This document shows positions 42,420-52,560 of a stretch of DNA of 64,000 nt, one piece after another; the stretch's first letter is position 1; every line of letters starts with the position of its first letter. Made by a program: the position numbers and the translations under genes. The notes beneath the pieces are model-generated. The model saw only the letters and a list, made by a program, of their open reading frames with translations. It was not told where the DNA came from and ran no database searches. Location of the stretch: contig NC_089598.1 of the NCBI RefSeq assembly GCF_019320115.1, positions 25,840,657 to 25,904,656 on the forward strand, written 5' to 3'. This DNA is from Miscanthus floridulus (taxonomy: Eukaryota; Streptophyta; Magnoliopsida; Poales; Poaceae).

Positions 42420-43500
42420 TTCCTCTAGACTCTAGAGTAGGTAGTACTTGCATGGCAGCCACATCCTGGCTGGCCTGCCGTTACAGTGGCACGCGACGCG
42501 GGTATCCTCCGATCATGGATGGATCGATCCCTCGGCCACGCACCTGCCAATGTGAATCTGAACTTCACATGCTTCCGCCCTGCACGGCGGCACAGGCCTT
42601 TGCTCCGCGGTTAATTACCTCCCCAAAATTACTGCACGCCCGGGCCTGGTCCATGCATGCACACAGGCACAGCACACATTGCACGAATAGGCACGCACGA
42701 GATGGCAGGATTGGGAGGGGATTTTTTTCCGGACAGGCCTTGACATGCTGTGCTGTGCTGTCTGCCTTGCAGCTTGACCTTGACGTGCCAATGCCATTGT
42801 ACGTGGCTCGGCAAGAGGATCCACACACACCGTACCGTGTACCCGACGGGCGTAGATGGTCACACGCGTACACACGGCAGGCAGCTAGGCTCGGTTGGCC
42901 GACCTGCACTGCACCTTATCATCAGAAAACCAAACCAGTCCAACTGGCGGCCTGATCCCACTCCAATCGTACTTGCCTCCATCTCCATGGATATCGATCC
43001 AATCCAGCACAACAGTCGCGTGGCATGCACTCGCGAGGAGAGGAGCCTCGGACACGGCAACACCGCACGCTGCAGCGAAGAGATGCGCCACATCTCGCAG
43101 CTTCTCTCTGCCCGGCGTCAGTACAGCACAGCGAGGTCCATCCACCGTCCACCGGCACAAGTCACACCGTGGAGTAACTACTGCTGCTCCTCCGTCCAGG
43201 TCCGTTCATTCATTTACCCCTCACCCGTCCGTGGTTCTTGCGTGCCAGCTGCTTTGCTGCACCGCTGCCTGCCTGCCCGCCCCCTCGCTTGATCGGCTGT
43301 TCTGCACATCCATCCCATGCATAGCTAGCTGGAAGGAGTACACAAAGCAATGGTAGCACATTGCATATAGAGCAGCTACCGGTTTTTTTTTCCTATTCAC
43401 TTTTCTTATAATTCGTATTTTTTAACTTATTTTTTTAGTCAAAACCGTATTTCGATTTGTTTTATCGACGAAGCGAACGGAACCAGTAGTAGTAGTAAAG
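42420..43500. other. No gene recognised; low-copy-looking sequence
   Basis: GC-moderate sequence without TE termini, in which overlapping frames of up to 180 codons are open on both strands. None shows a family pattern, and frames are equally open in all directions, which argues against coding. It could be upstream DNA of a host gene. Confidence 0.35.
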
Positions 43501-43551
43501 TGCAGTAGCGGTAGATCCAGAGGGGCCATGAATGCGCTTGCATTTGAGTTG

Positions 43552-43825
43552 GGCCCGGTTTAGTTCCACTAAATTTTCAACTTTAACATTACATAAAAAG
43601 AAGATTCTCCGTCACATCAAACTTGTGGTACATGCATGGAGTACTAAATATTGATGAAATCAAAAACTAATTGCACAGTTTAGTTGTACTTTGCGAGACG
43701 AACGTTTTGAGCCTAATTAGTCAACGGTTGGACAATTATTACCGAATAAAAACAAAACGACACTGTACCTACAGTGTAACTACAGTGCGTTTGGCCTCGC
43801 CGATCTGGCCGAACTAAACGAGGCC
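43552..43825. mobile_element. Tourist-like MITE, 274 bp
   Basis: Ends GGCCCGGTTTAGTTCC and (reverse) GGCCTCGTTTAGTTCGGCC; flanked by TTG on both sides (43549-43551 and 43826-43828). The wording TTTAGTTC...GAGACGAACG...GCCTAATTAGTC is that of abundant grass Tourist-type MITEs. Confidence 0.75.
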
Positions 43826-43840
43826 TTGGCTTTTTGACAG

Positions 43841-44063
43841 AGGTCTCGTTTAGATTGCGAAAAAATTTCAACCTGATAAATAGTAGCACTTTCGTTTTAT
43901 TTGATAAATATTGTTCAATCGTGGATCAATTAGGCTCAATAGAGTCATCTTGTGATTTTGAACTAAACTGTGCAATTAGTTATTTTTTTACCTATATTTA
44001 ATACTCTATACAAGCGGCTAAAAATTGATATGAGAAAGAGAGAGCGAAAAAACTTTGAATTTG
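43841..44063. mobile_element. Tourist-like MITE fragment
   Basis: AGGTCTCGTTTAGATTGCG at the left, then AGTAGCACTTTCGTTT, TTGTTCAATCGTGG and GTGCAATTAGTTATTTTTT, shared with the MITE at 45204. The right terminus is lost. Confidence 0.6.
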
Positions 44064-44216
44064 AACAGCAGAAGCCTTGATGAGCGACGACTGCCCCCTG
44101 CCGGGTCCTACTGTCGTCGCAACAGCAGCGTAATAAATGGCACTCTGCTCTGCTCTTGCCAGCTGTAAAGCTAGGTCTAAAAATAAAATAAAATGATGTT
44201 TTCTTTGAAAGTTTAA

Positions 44217-44560
44217 GGGGGTGTTTGGTTTCCTGAACTAAATTTTAGTTCATGTCACATCAGACATTCGGATGCTATTTAGGAGAACTAAATATGAGTT
44301 AATTATAAAACTAATTACATAGATGGAGACTAATTTACGAGACGAATTTATTAAGCCTAATTAATCCGTCATTAGCATATATTTACTGTAGCACAACATT
44401 GTCAAATCATGGACTAATTAGGCTTAAAAAATTCGTCTCGTAAATTAGCTACAATCTATGTAATTAGTTATTTTTTCGTCTATATTTAATACTTCATGCA
44501 TGTGTCCAAACATTTGATGAGACAGGGACTAAAATTTTCCTGTAGGAACCAAACACTACC
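44217..44560. mobile_element. Tourist-like MITE, 344 bp, TAA target duplication
   Basis: Ends GGGGGTGTTTGGTT and (reverse) GGTAGTGTTTGGTT. Flanked by TAA at 44214-44216 and 44561-44563, the PIF/Harbinger target preference. The interior is a long imperfect hairpin with GAGACGAATTTATTAAGCC opposite its reverse complement. Confidence 0.9.
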
Positions 44561-44595
44561 TAAGTTTCCTTCGGCTGTTCTAGTCTCGGATTGTT

Positions 44596-45055
44596 TCAGC
44601 TTACAGTGGCCAAAGGTACCAGCCGAACGCACTGCATGTTAGCCCATTCGAGACTCCAAAACGCACGCTGGATATTACAAGTTGGAGAATGAACGAGTGC
44701 TGGCAAGATAAAAGACATGAATTTGGGATAATTGCCCGTCTTGCCTTTTTTTGCAAGAGCACCAACTATTTCATTTTTCTCTCTAGGAATCTTTATCAGC
44801 GAGTAGCTCCTTTGCTTGATTGATGTCCTGCATTTCAGCAATGATAGGACGCAATGAGCAATGCCCGAGATGAGTGCGCGGCGATCCAGCAAGCACGGCT
44901 TGATAGGACGCAATGAGCAATGCCCGACATGAGTGCGCGGCGATCCAGCAAGCACGGCTTGAAGCCAACACCTGGTTGATAGTTAGCAGGATTGCATCCT
45001 GCAGATTGAGTGCACACCAAAAAGGAGGGCACGAAGCCTCCAAGGGTTCCAAGAC
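44596..45055 (-). pseudogene. LINE RNase H-like fragment with a 59-bp tandem duplication
   Basis: The minus-strand motif IKIPREKNEIVGALAKKGK (about 44730-44790) resembles the end of the RNase H (RVT_3) domain of plant LINEs. Upstream, RPIIAEMQDINQAKEL fits the preceding helix in another frame. A 59-bp unit (GATAGGACGCAATGAGC...) is repeated at 44843 and 44902, which shifts the frame because 59 is not a multiple of three. No other LINE domain is present nearby. Confidence 0.35.
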
Positions 45056-45203
45056 CTAAGGAATCGCAACCTGGAAGAAAGAAGTAAAGGAAATATTTCT
45101 AGCAGGTTGAGTGAGAATAAATGGTTGGACTATTTTCTTTCAGATGAGCAACGATTTGATGAGCGCTTGGGAGGAGCAGCCTCAGTACATTTCCAAATCG
45201 TTA

Positions 45204-45446
45204 GCCTTTGTTTAGTTCGCGAAAAGTTGGAAATTTGGCTACTGTAGCACTTTCGTTTTTATTTGGCAATTAGTGTTCAATCATGGACTAATTAGACTCA
45301 AAACGTTCGTCTCGCAATTTCCAATCAAACTGTGCAATTAGTTTTTTTTTCGTCTATATTTAATGCTCCATGCACGTATCGCAAGATTCGATGTGATAGG
45401 TACTGTAGCACTTTTCACGAAAACTTTTCGCGAACTAAATAAGGGC
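45204..45446. mobile_element. Tourist-like MITE, 243 bp, TTA target duplication
   Basis: Ends GCCTTTGTTTAGTTCGCG and (reverse) GCCCTTATTTAGTTCGCG. TTA at 45201-45203 and 45447-45449. The interior has AACTTTTCGCGAACT and its inverted copy. Confidence 0.9.
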
Positions 45447-45699
45447 TTAGTCGTCCTACCACAAAGAATGCTTGCAGTGACAAATTTATTAGGGATGGAA
45501 AAAATTTTGATTGCTCTTGTACGTAGCACAACTCGCTGCAGGCTTGCACTGCTACTAGCCTACAGCAACCACGACAGCACGACAGCGCAGCCAGCAAAGA
45601 AGAAAACTGAGGAAAGAAAAAAAAAACATGGGCCAGGCCCACTGTGTAAACAAGAGGTTAGCCAATCGGCGGCGAGCCCATCCAGCTGTCTGTCGTCGA

Positions 45700-46111
45700 C
45701 CTTGTTAAGAAAAAAATTTAGTCTGATTTTCCTTTCCTTCTTGAACTCTAAAACTAGGCACCTTTTCCTTAAACTCTCCGAACATTTCAAATCACCTGCC
45801 TGCCTTGCTTCATTTTACAAAGTTCTTATAAAGATACATACAATCACATATTGATGCTATCAATCACACATTCAGTCACGCAGAAGAGGTTTACAAAAAG
45901 ACACTCGTGCAGAGGCCCCCAGTGGCAAAGGGGACAGAAAACCAGCCGTAATGCCTAGTTGTACACCATGTATTTCGGCATCGCGCTGAATTTTTGGTAC
46001 CCTTAATCACCTTGTTCACGGCATCCAAGAAATCCTTCTCTGTCACCGTCTTTCTGCGCGCGCGGATGGCGTACATGCCGGCCTCCGTGCACACACTCCT
46101 GATGTCAGCAC
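45700..46111 (-). pseudogene. RPT1: Last exon and 3' UTR of a 26S proteasome ATPase RPT1 gene (gene fragment)
   Basis: Exon 45955-46111 follows a clean 3' splice site (TTGCCACAG) and encodes [18 protein letters not shown] and [18 protein letters not shown]. One base is then missing near 46003, after which the normal ending YQKF ... PKYMVYN and the TAG appear in the next frame. This is the C-terminus of RPT1 (PSMC2), an AAA ATPase of the proteasome base that unfolds substrates. The AAA lid helix and the C-terminal tail that docks on the 20S ring are represented; the ATPase core is absent. About 250 bp beyond the stop look like 3' UTR. Only the adjoining intron piece is kept upstream (46112-46260), then Copia sequence begins. 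It is a captured or left-over fragment and not a working gene. Confidence 0.85.
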
Positions 46112-46121
46112 CTGTGGCAAG

Positions 46122-46213
46122 AAAACGGGCATGGCAATGAGAATTGAGGACTCTCCCAGAAACAGACTATTCAATGGAAAAAAAACGGGCATGGCAATGA
46201 GAATTGAGGACTC
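46122..46213. repeat. 60-bp-period duplication in the RPT1 intron remnant
   Basis: AAAACGGGCATGGCAATGAG and the following 12 bases occur at 46122-46153 and again at 46182-46213, exactly 60 bp apart. Confidence 0.85.
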
Positions 46214-46489
46214 CAGGAAAAGAACAAAGAAGCTCGAAGCGGATGTCCCGCTCGCAGTTCATGGCATAGTGTGTGCATGCTCTGTTCTCTCTTCTTCTTC
46301 TAGCTCAAGCCATAGTGTGTGGGGACGGACAACGCTTGTTCGTGGTCGGCACGGCTAGTTGGTGCTCGGCAACACTATCGGGTGCTCGGCAAGACTGGTG
46401 AGTGGTTCATTTACCTGAGCCGGTGATCCTGTGGGCCAACAAATGGTGTCAGAGTTGTACAAGTGCATTCGTCAGACTAACCGCTGACG

Positions 46490-47520
46490 ATGACGAGCGG
46501 TTCGGAGATGGACGACAGCAGTGGCACTGTTGTGGCTGCATAGCCACGACCGGAGGTCGTTGTTCGCACGGTGCGGGAGGTCAGCGGCACCAGTTGGCCG
46601 ACACTGACTCGTACCAACTATGGAGAGCGATCGATGACCATGAAGGTCAAGCTCAGAGCCCGACGACTTTGGAATGTTGTAGACAAGGGAACCGACAATT
46701 AGGAGGATGACATGTCAGCATTGCAGGCTATCCTCGCTGCTGTACCGGTGGAGTACAGGGAGCCGTTGGGGACGAAGAGCTCTGCTAAGAAGGCGTGGGA
46801 GGCTATTGCGGCGATGCGCGTCGGTTCCGACCGTGCAAAGAAGGCGACGGCCTAGCTTCTGAAGCAGGAGTACGCCAACCTCAAGTTCAAGGATGGTGAA
46901 ACGGTGGAGAACTTCTCTCTCCACCTGCAGACGCTCATCAGCAAGCTGAAGAGCCACGGCGTCACCATCGACGAAGAGGAGGTGGTCTCCAAGTATCTCC
47001 ACTCCGTGCTGATAAAGTACATCTAGATCGCTCTCTCAATAGAGACGATGCTAGACTTGTCCACCCTCACCATTCAGGATATGACAGTCCGTCTGTGGGC
47101 GGTGGATGAGCGCCTAGAACAGGCGATAACAACGAAGGATAGCGGTAAACTGCTACTGATGGAAGAGGAGTGGACTGCTCGGAGGAACTCTGTGAAGGCA
47201 GCCTCCTCCAGCCGCGGTGGCAATGGGAAGTGCTGCGGTAAGGCTTCTTCGGACAAGAAGAAGCAGGTCGACCCCAACGTCTGTCGACACTACGGGAAGA
47301 TTGGCCATTAGGCACGGGAGTGCCCAAATCGCAAGCAGAATAAGAAGGCTGAGGCTCATTTGGTGCAAGCTGACGATGAGGATGAGGCCACTATCCTGAT
47401 AGTGACGTTCTGTGCATTGCACGACGTCGAGGCCGAGGAGAGGAAAGAGACGACGACGGTGGAAGGACCTGGGAAGGCCCTGAAGACCGTCAACCTCGAC
47501 GAACCACGCGCCCAAGTCCA
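46490..47520 (+). pseudogene. Copia gag remnant
   Basis: The ATG at 46490 gives MTSGSEMDDSSG. The frame continues with stops through SALQAILAAVPVEYREPLG, KKAWEAIAAMRVGSDRAKKA, LKFKDGETVENFSLHLQTLI and DERLEQA, the UBN2 capsid pattern. The zinc knuckle (about 47280-47330) reads CRHYGKIGH, a stop, then ARECP: the second Cys is Tyr and the Trp codon after His is TAG. At least five in-frame stops but few indels, so decay was mainly by point mutation. Confidence 0.8.
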
Positions 47521-48390
47521 CCTCGAATGTGTGGCCGCCGACCAGGAGCAGCGGTGGTATCTAGACTCTGGCGCCAGCAACCACATGATGGGCTCCAAGG
47601 CATCCTTATCTGAGCTCGACGACGATGTTACTGGTACGGTGAAGTTTGGTGACGGCTCATGGGTGTCCATCCAAGGGCGTGGCACCATCATCTTCAGGTG
47701 CCAGAATGGGGAGCACCGCGCGCTAACGGATGTATATTACATCCCGTAGCTGCGTTCCAGCATCATCAGCATTGGTCAGCTGGATGAGCGCGGCAGCGAG
47801 TACTAATCAAGGATGGAGTCCTTAGGATCAGGGACTGGGAGCAACGACTTCTTGCCAAGGTGAAGAGGTCCCTGAACTAGTTGTACCTGCTCGACCTGAA
47901 GGTAGAGCAGCCGGTGTGCCTGGCGGCAAGGCACTCCGAGGAACCGTGGATGTGGCATGCTCGGTTTGGACATCTCAGCTTCGACGCGCTTGGTCGGCTG
48001 GAGAAGATGGTCCGAGGGCTACCCCACATCAAGCACAAAGGCGAGCTGTGTGATAGCTGCCTGTCCGGGAAGCAGAGGAGGCTACCATTCCCAAAGACGG
48101 CCAAGTATCGCGCGAAGGACACTGTCGAGGTCGTCCACGGTGACCTCTGCGGTCGATCACGCCAGCTACATGCGGTGGTCAGCGGTACTTCCTCCTGCTG
48201 GTGTACGATTGTAGTCGCTACATGTGGCTACAGCTCCTGATGAACAAGGATGAAGCGGCGGTGGCGATCAAGAAGTTCAAGACGCGCACGAAGGCCGAGA
48301 GCGGCAAGAAGCTCTGCGTGCCGAGGACTGATCGCGGCGGCGAATTCACTTCGGTGGAGTTCGCTGCGTACTGCGCGGATTAGGGTGTGG
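47521..48390 (+). pseudogene. Copia protease and integrase N-terminal part
   Basis: The protease region has RWYLDSGASNHMMGSKASL with an intact DSG (about 47548-47600) and VKFGDGSWVSIQGRGTI. A frame break lies at 47750-47880. The zinc-binding part follows (WHARFGHLSFDALGRL, CDSCLSGKQRRLPFP, 47950-48095), then the integrase core: VVHGDLCG, YDCSRYMWLQLLMNKDEA and TDRGGEFTSVEFAAYC, with the D and D positions. A shift occurs near 48200. Confidence 0.8.
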
Positions 48391-49340
48391 AGCGACACCA
48401 CACCGCGCCATACTCGCCACAAACATAATGTCATGGTGGAGCGATGGAACCAGACGGTGGTCGGCATAGCCCGATCCATGACGAAGGCCAAAGGCATACC
48501 GACAAGGTTCTGGAGGGAGACGGTGACCACGGCGGTGATCATCCTCAACCGTGCTCCGACCAAGGCCCTGACGGGCAAGACGCCGTTCGAAGCTTGGTAT
48601 GGGCGCAAGCCGAGCGTGTCCTTCCTCCAGATATTTGGCTGCATCGGCCACATCAGGAAGACGAAGCCGAACCTCACCAAGCTGGAGGACAGGAGCACAC
48701 CAATGGTGTTCCTAGGCTACGCGGAGGGTACCAAAGCGTACCGGCTCTACGACCCACGTGGAGACAAGGTGTTTGTCTGGCGCGACGTCGTGTTCGACGA
48801 GGAGGCGGCTTGGGACTGGAGCAGTCCGAGCACGGAGGAAGCTGTCGGCTTCACCAGCACCTTCGTCATCGAGCATTTGGTCATCCACGGTGGTGGAGAC
48901 GCTGGGAGGAGTGCCGAGCACTCCGGCGGTAGAGCCGAGCATTCTTGGGGCAGTGCCGAGCACTTCAGGAGGGATGCCGAGCACTTAGGAAGGAGTGCTA
49001 AGTACTCCTGAAGGGATGCCGAGCACGCCAGGAGTGACGCCGGGAGATTCTACAGTGGTGGCGACCACTCCAGAACGGGTGCCGAGCACTCCTGTGGTGG
49101 AGCCAAGACGCTTGCAGTGGTGCCAACCACTCCAAGACTGAGACTGGCCACTGCTACAGTGTGGCCGAACACTGCAGGAGTTATGATGAACTGTCTAGAA
49201 GTAGTACCAAGCACTGCAACCGGGGTGCCGAGCACTCCAGGTGCTGTGCCAAGTACTCTGGTGGAACAGGGAACTCCATCAACGCTGATCGAGTTTGCCT
49301 CACCTCTAAGTGACAACACTGAGTTCATGGATGCCTAACA
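48391..49340 (+). pseudogene. Copia integrase C-terminal part and PSTP-rich linker
   Basis: VMVERWNQTVVGIARSMTKA carries the integrase Glu region. It is followed by LNRAPTKALTGKTPFEAWYG and FGCIGHIRKTKPNL, and by the LGYAEGTKAYRLYDP block of the chromatin-directed C-terminal part. From about 48900 a minisatellite of GCCGAGCACTCC units encodes repeated VPSTP or AEHS depending on frame. Such variable linkers separate integrase and RT in Copia. The RT that should follow is absent. Confidence 0.75.
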
Positions 49341-49700
49341 CGAAGGTGAGGAGATACGGTTCCGCAGACTGGACGACACTGAGTGCGCTTGGCTGGGTCG
49401 CTGCGAATTTATTTATAACTCCGTCGTCCCAGGCTTGCGTTCAGTCCGATGTCTGTCGATCACGGATCGACTGTGGATTATAGGGTCTCAATTATTCTCA
49501 AACTCTCACGGGTTGTATATGGAGTTCGAGTCCCAGGACCAGGCTGCGTTCCCGTCTCGGCCTCATGTTTCTTTCCTCTTGATCACGGATCGACGGTCCA
49601 TTAGGGGTCACCGGTGAATATCGGCAGTGCGGAGGAGCAGGGTCCAGCATGGCAGCAGCAGCCGCATTGTGTAGCCGAGCCCTCTCTTCCACTTGTGTGC
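49341..49700. other. No gene; short duplicated phrase
   Basis: ATCACGGATCGACTGTGG (about 49460) and ATCACGGATCGACGGTCC (about 49581) are near-repeats. Nothing else is recognised. Confidence 0.4.
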
Positions 49701-49755
49701 TCTTGTGCGTTTTTGTTTATTTCGGTTGGCTTCATTGCAGCGCTGTTGCTGCTGA

Positions 49756-49940
49756 ACTTCACTGTTTCTACCTGTAGTTGGGTCTGTTTAAAATTGTTAC
49801 AATTGACTCTACTTTAAAGCATACAGAAACTATGTACATTTGAAGTTCAAAATTTAAACTGCACTCATATGCATTTGTTAGGATAAGATTGAACCATGCT
49901 TTAATTAATATAATAACGAATTGCGTAAATATAAATAATT
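49756..49940 (-). repeat. Left half of a duplicated helicase 3' UTR segment (interrupted copy)
   Basis: It aligns with 52336-52520 (GGGTCTGTTTAAAATTGTTAC, AAGCATACAGAAA, GAAGTTCAAAATTTAAACTGC). Continuation on the far side of the MULE is at 51616-51660 (CATCACTACCATAAAAGATTA). The intact copy runs into a helicase stop codon, so the segment is 3' UTR or downstream DNA of that gene. Confidence 0.8.
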
Positions 49941-51606
49941 GAGTAAATTGCACGGCCGGTCCTTAAAGTATTAGGCTGATTTCGTCTGGGTCCCCAAACT
50001 ATGAAATCGCACTCTTGGCTCCCCAATCTACTTAATTCGGTCCATTTAGGTCCTAAACAGCCTAGGCGGTGTTAAGCTGTCGACGTGCACACGTGAGGCA
50101 CACGTGACCCTCGGCTGGTACTGGCTTTCTAGCCAAAAAGCCCCCGCACGATCTCACGCTCCGGCCCGCCTCTGACCTGCGCCGATGATGACCGAGCTCC
50201 CCACCACCACGGCGATCGAGCTCTGCACTGGAAACGTCGGAAATATACGGGCGCCACTACTCCACCACCTTGGATCTTGTCGCATCCAACCTCCACCTCC
50301 ACGGCAGACGCCAGATCTCCTCTACGCTGGCTGTCAATGCGAGAGGCCCTTGCCAGAATCGGCGGGCCAACGAGGTGTGCCGGCCGCGGTTGAATCTCCT
50401 CCACGGTGGTCGTCGACGCGAGTGGCCCCTTGCTAGAATCGCCGTACTGCCCCCCATGGCGGCGCCTCCTCGGTTCCTTGCTGCTCGGCGCCCGGGCAGC
50501 CTAAGGCGGTGTGTGCCATAAACGAGGCAGAGGCAAAGGACAGCGTGCGGCACGTCAGCGGGCATGGACAGATGTGGAGCTGGGGAGACCTCCAAGGGCG
50601 CAGCCTGCCGCAGCTGGGCCGCTACCGTGGGGCACGGGCGCGCTTCGGCCTCCACCTGCGCTGTCTGCCCGCCCCTACACCAGAGCCTGGAGAGACTGGC
50701 TCGCCGCTCGCCGGCGCATGATGGCTTCCCTCCACGCATTCCACCCTTTCCCCGTCCGCGCCGCTCTCCTCGCCCCCGCTGTGGGCCTGCAGCTCCCAGC
50801 CCGCCGCCGCCGCTGCTCCACCTCACCTCGACGCCGGGCGGATGCCTTGCACCAGACGGGCTGGTGCCACCAGAGTAGGAGGTGGAGAGAAAGGGCGGCA
50901 CAGATCTAGCATGAGAGGAGGAAGCGGTGTGGGGCCACCGCGCGCGGGAGGAGAGGGGGGTCGGTGCGCCGGGGCAGCTGGCGCGAGATGAGGGGAGGCG
51001 GGGAGACACCTCCTGCGCGGGACAAGGAGAGGCGGGGTGGGGCGCGGCCGGCGTAAGAAGAGGCTGGGCGAGGCGAGGAGATGGCGTGGTGCTGGGCGCG
51101 GTGAGGAGATGGGGTGGTGCTGGGCGTAACCGCGCAGTTGGAATGGGAGGGAGAGAGGACGACTGGCCGCCCGCACAAGTGGAGGCGAGCCGCCAACATT
51201 CAGCTACCGGTGCGAGAGGTGTGCCGGGCGCGGCCTCCAGATCGGCCGGCACAGGGGAAGAGGGGCGCCGGATTGGGGGGAGGAGGCACGGCAACTGGAA
51301 CTCGGGGGCAGAGCTCGATCGCCGTGGTGGTGGGGAGCTCGGTCATCGTCGGCGCAGGTCAGAGGCGGGCCGGAGCGTGAGATCGTGCGGAGGTTTTTTT
51401 GGCTAAAAAGCCAGTACCTGCCGAGGGTCACCTGTACCTCACGTGCGCACATGGACAGCCACGTCGACTGCTTAACACCGCCTGGGCTGTTTAGGACCTA
51501 CATGGACCGAATTAAGTAGATTGAGGAGCCAAGAGTGCGATTTCATAGTTTGGGGACCCAGACAAAATTAGCCCAATACTTTAAGGACCGACCGTGCAAT
51601 TTACTC
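49941..51606 (-). mobile_element. Mutator-like element with perfect 9-bp target duplication
   Basis: Terminal inverted repeats of about 285 bp (49941-50229 and 51318-51606) begin GAGTAAATTGCACGG and continue GGTCCTTAAAGTATT and CCCAAACTATGAAATCG. TAAATAATT flanks both sides (49932-49940, 51607-51615). The 1.1-kb interior is GC-rich. It encodes no transposase, so it is non-autonomous. GC-rich interiors are typical of grass Pack-MULEs, but no donor gene is recognised. Confidence 0.93.
50257..51294 (-). other. 345-codon open frame in the MULE interior, coding doubtful
   Basis: A long minus-strand frame, Pro/Ser/Ala/Arg-rich, with no recognisable fold, signal or motif. Several other frames over the same DNA are also open, as expected from about 70 percent GC. 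It could be captured gene-leader sequence read out of frame. Confidence 0.25.
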
Positions 51607-51615
51607 TAAATAATT

Positions 51616-52335
51616 CATCACTACCATAAAAGATTACGATGCGCAATGTTCACTGATCATCAAGATGTTGCAAGCTTCTATTCCCAACGTTTTATCTGTT
51701 TTTTGAGATGTATGTTGATTTGGATTTGCATATATTTTACACATGTTACAAGTGTTTTATCTGAATGTTGCGTATGTTTTACAATGATTTCAAGTGTTTT
51801 TTGTGTTTTTGCAAGTGTTTTCAGATGTATGTCAGACGTATGTTGCAAGTATTATATCTGGATGCTTCAAAAATAAATCGGATGTTGCATCTCCCTCCTC
51901 GCCTTCTGCTACCTCCTCCTCCCAGCGCCAGCTAGGAAACCGAACCAGAGGCGTAGGTGGGCGCTACCCCCTCCCTCTCTTCTCAATGCTGTTGACATTC
52001 GCGACAGCGCAGGCCCAGCGTGAGGCGCACGAAACAGAGTGCAAGCACACGCGTTCAAACACGGACGTTCGTCCGGACGCTAGCACTGCTGTTTTTTTTA
52101 TTCTTTTTTCACTCTCTTCTTTTCATTAGTATAAACGTGTCTGTGCGTTGCAACAAAACCAACACATTTTGAAATCAAATTTCGTACCATTCACTTAAAC
52201 AATCCCTCTGCCCACATTGCAAAGAAATGATGAGGTTTTACTAATTCAAGGTAGGGTTACACTCCAAACGATGCAATACAAAAAAAGGCCTATCCGAGAG
52301 TTGGATGCTAAAATGAGTGAAAATTCACATTATGC
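51616..52335. other. Degenerate repeat sequence, no gene
   Basis: The first 45 bp complete the interrupted 3' UTR copy. Then come degenerate repeats around TTGCAAGTGTTTT, ATGTATGTTG and TTTTATCTGAATGTTGC (51660-51880). A GC-rich part (51890-52080) and TATAAACGTGTCTGTGCGTTGCAAC follow; wording of the last kind is common at the ends of degraded grass DNA transposons. No family can be fixed. Confidence 0.35.
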
Positions 52336-52340
52336 CTAGT

Positions 52341-52560
52341 CTACCTGTAATTGGGTCTGTTTAAAATTGTTACAACTGACTGTATTTTAAAGCATACAGA
52401 AATTAAGTACATTTGAAGTTCAAAATTTAAACTGCCCACGAATGCATTTGTTAGGCTAAGATTGCTCGGCAGTGGCACCACGCTCTAACGAATTGCATAA
52501 ATATAAATAATTTATCACTACCATAAAAGATTACTATGCGCAATGTCCACTGGATCACAA
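52341..52560 (-). repeat. Uninterrupted copy of the duplicated helicase 3' UTR segment (empty MULE site)
   Basis: Matches 49756-49940 plus 51616-51655. At the position of the MULE it has a single TAAATAATT followed directly by TATCACTACCATAAAAG, so it represents the site without the insertion. A 40-bp internal part differs between copies (around 52464-52490 against 49883-49912). Confidence 0.85.

Larger units (their letters stand above)
46262..49340 (+). mobile_element. Copia retrotransposon fragment: LTR end, gag, protease, integrase
   Basis: A primer-site-like TGGTGTCAGAG (46444-46454) follows the end of an LTR remnant (GGGCCAACA at about 46441), whose start is not resolved. Gag, protease and integrase follow in Copia order on the plus strand. 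The element stops near 49340 in the linker before the reverse transcriptase. No RT, RNase H or 3' LTR is found. Confidence 0.75.

Noticed and set aside
42452..43356. Overlapping frames of 114 to 180 codons as a host gene
   Set aside because: Frames are open in several phases on both strands with no family motif, splice logic or codon bias.
45363..45854. A 163-codon plus-strand frame as a gene
   Set aside because: It starts inside a Tourist MITE and has no recognisable domain; the minus-strand RPT1 3' UTR overlaps its end.
50257..51294. A 345-codon open frame as a real protein gene
   Set aside because: The DNA is very GC-rich, several frames are open at once, the translation is low-complexity and lies inside a non-autonomous MULE. 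It is listed only as doubtful.
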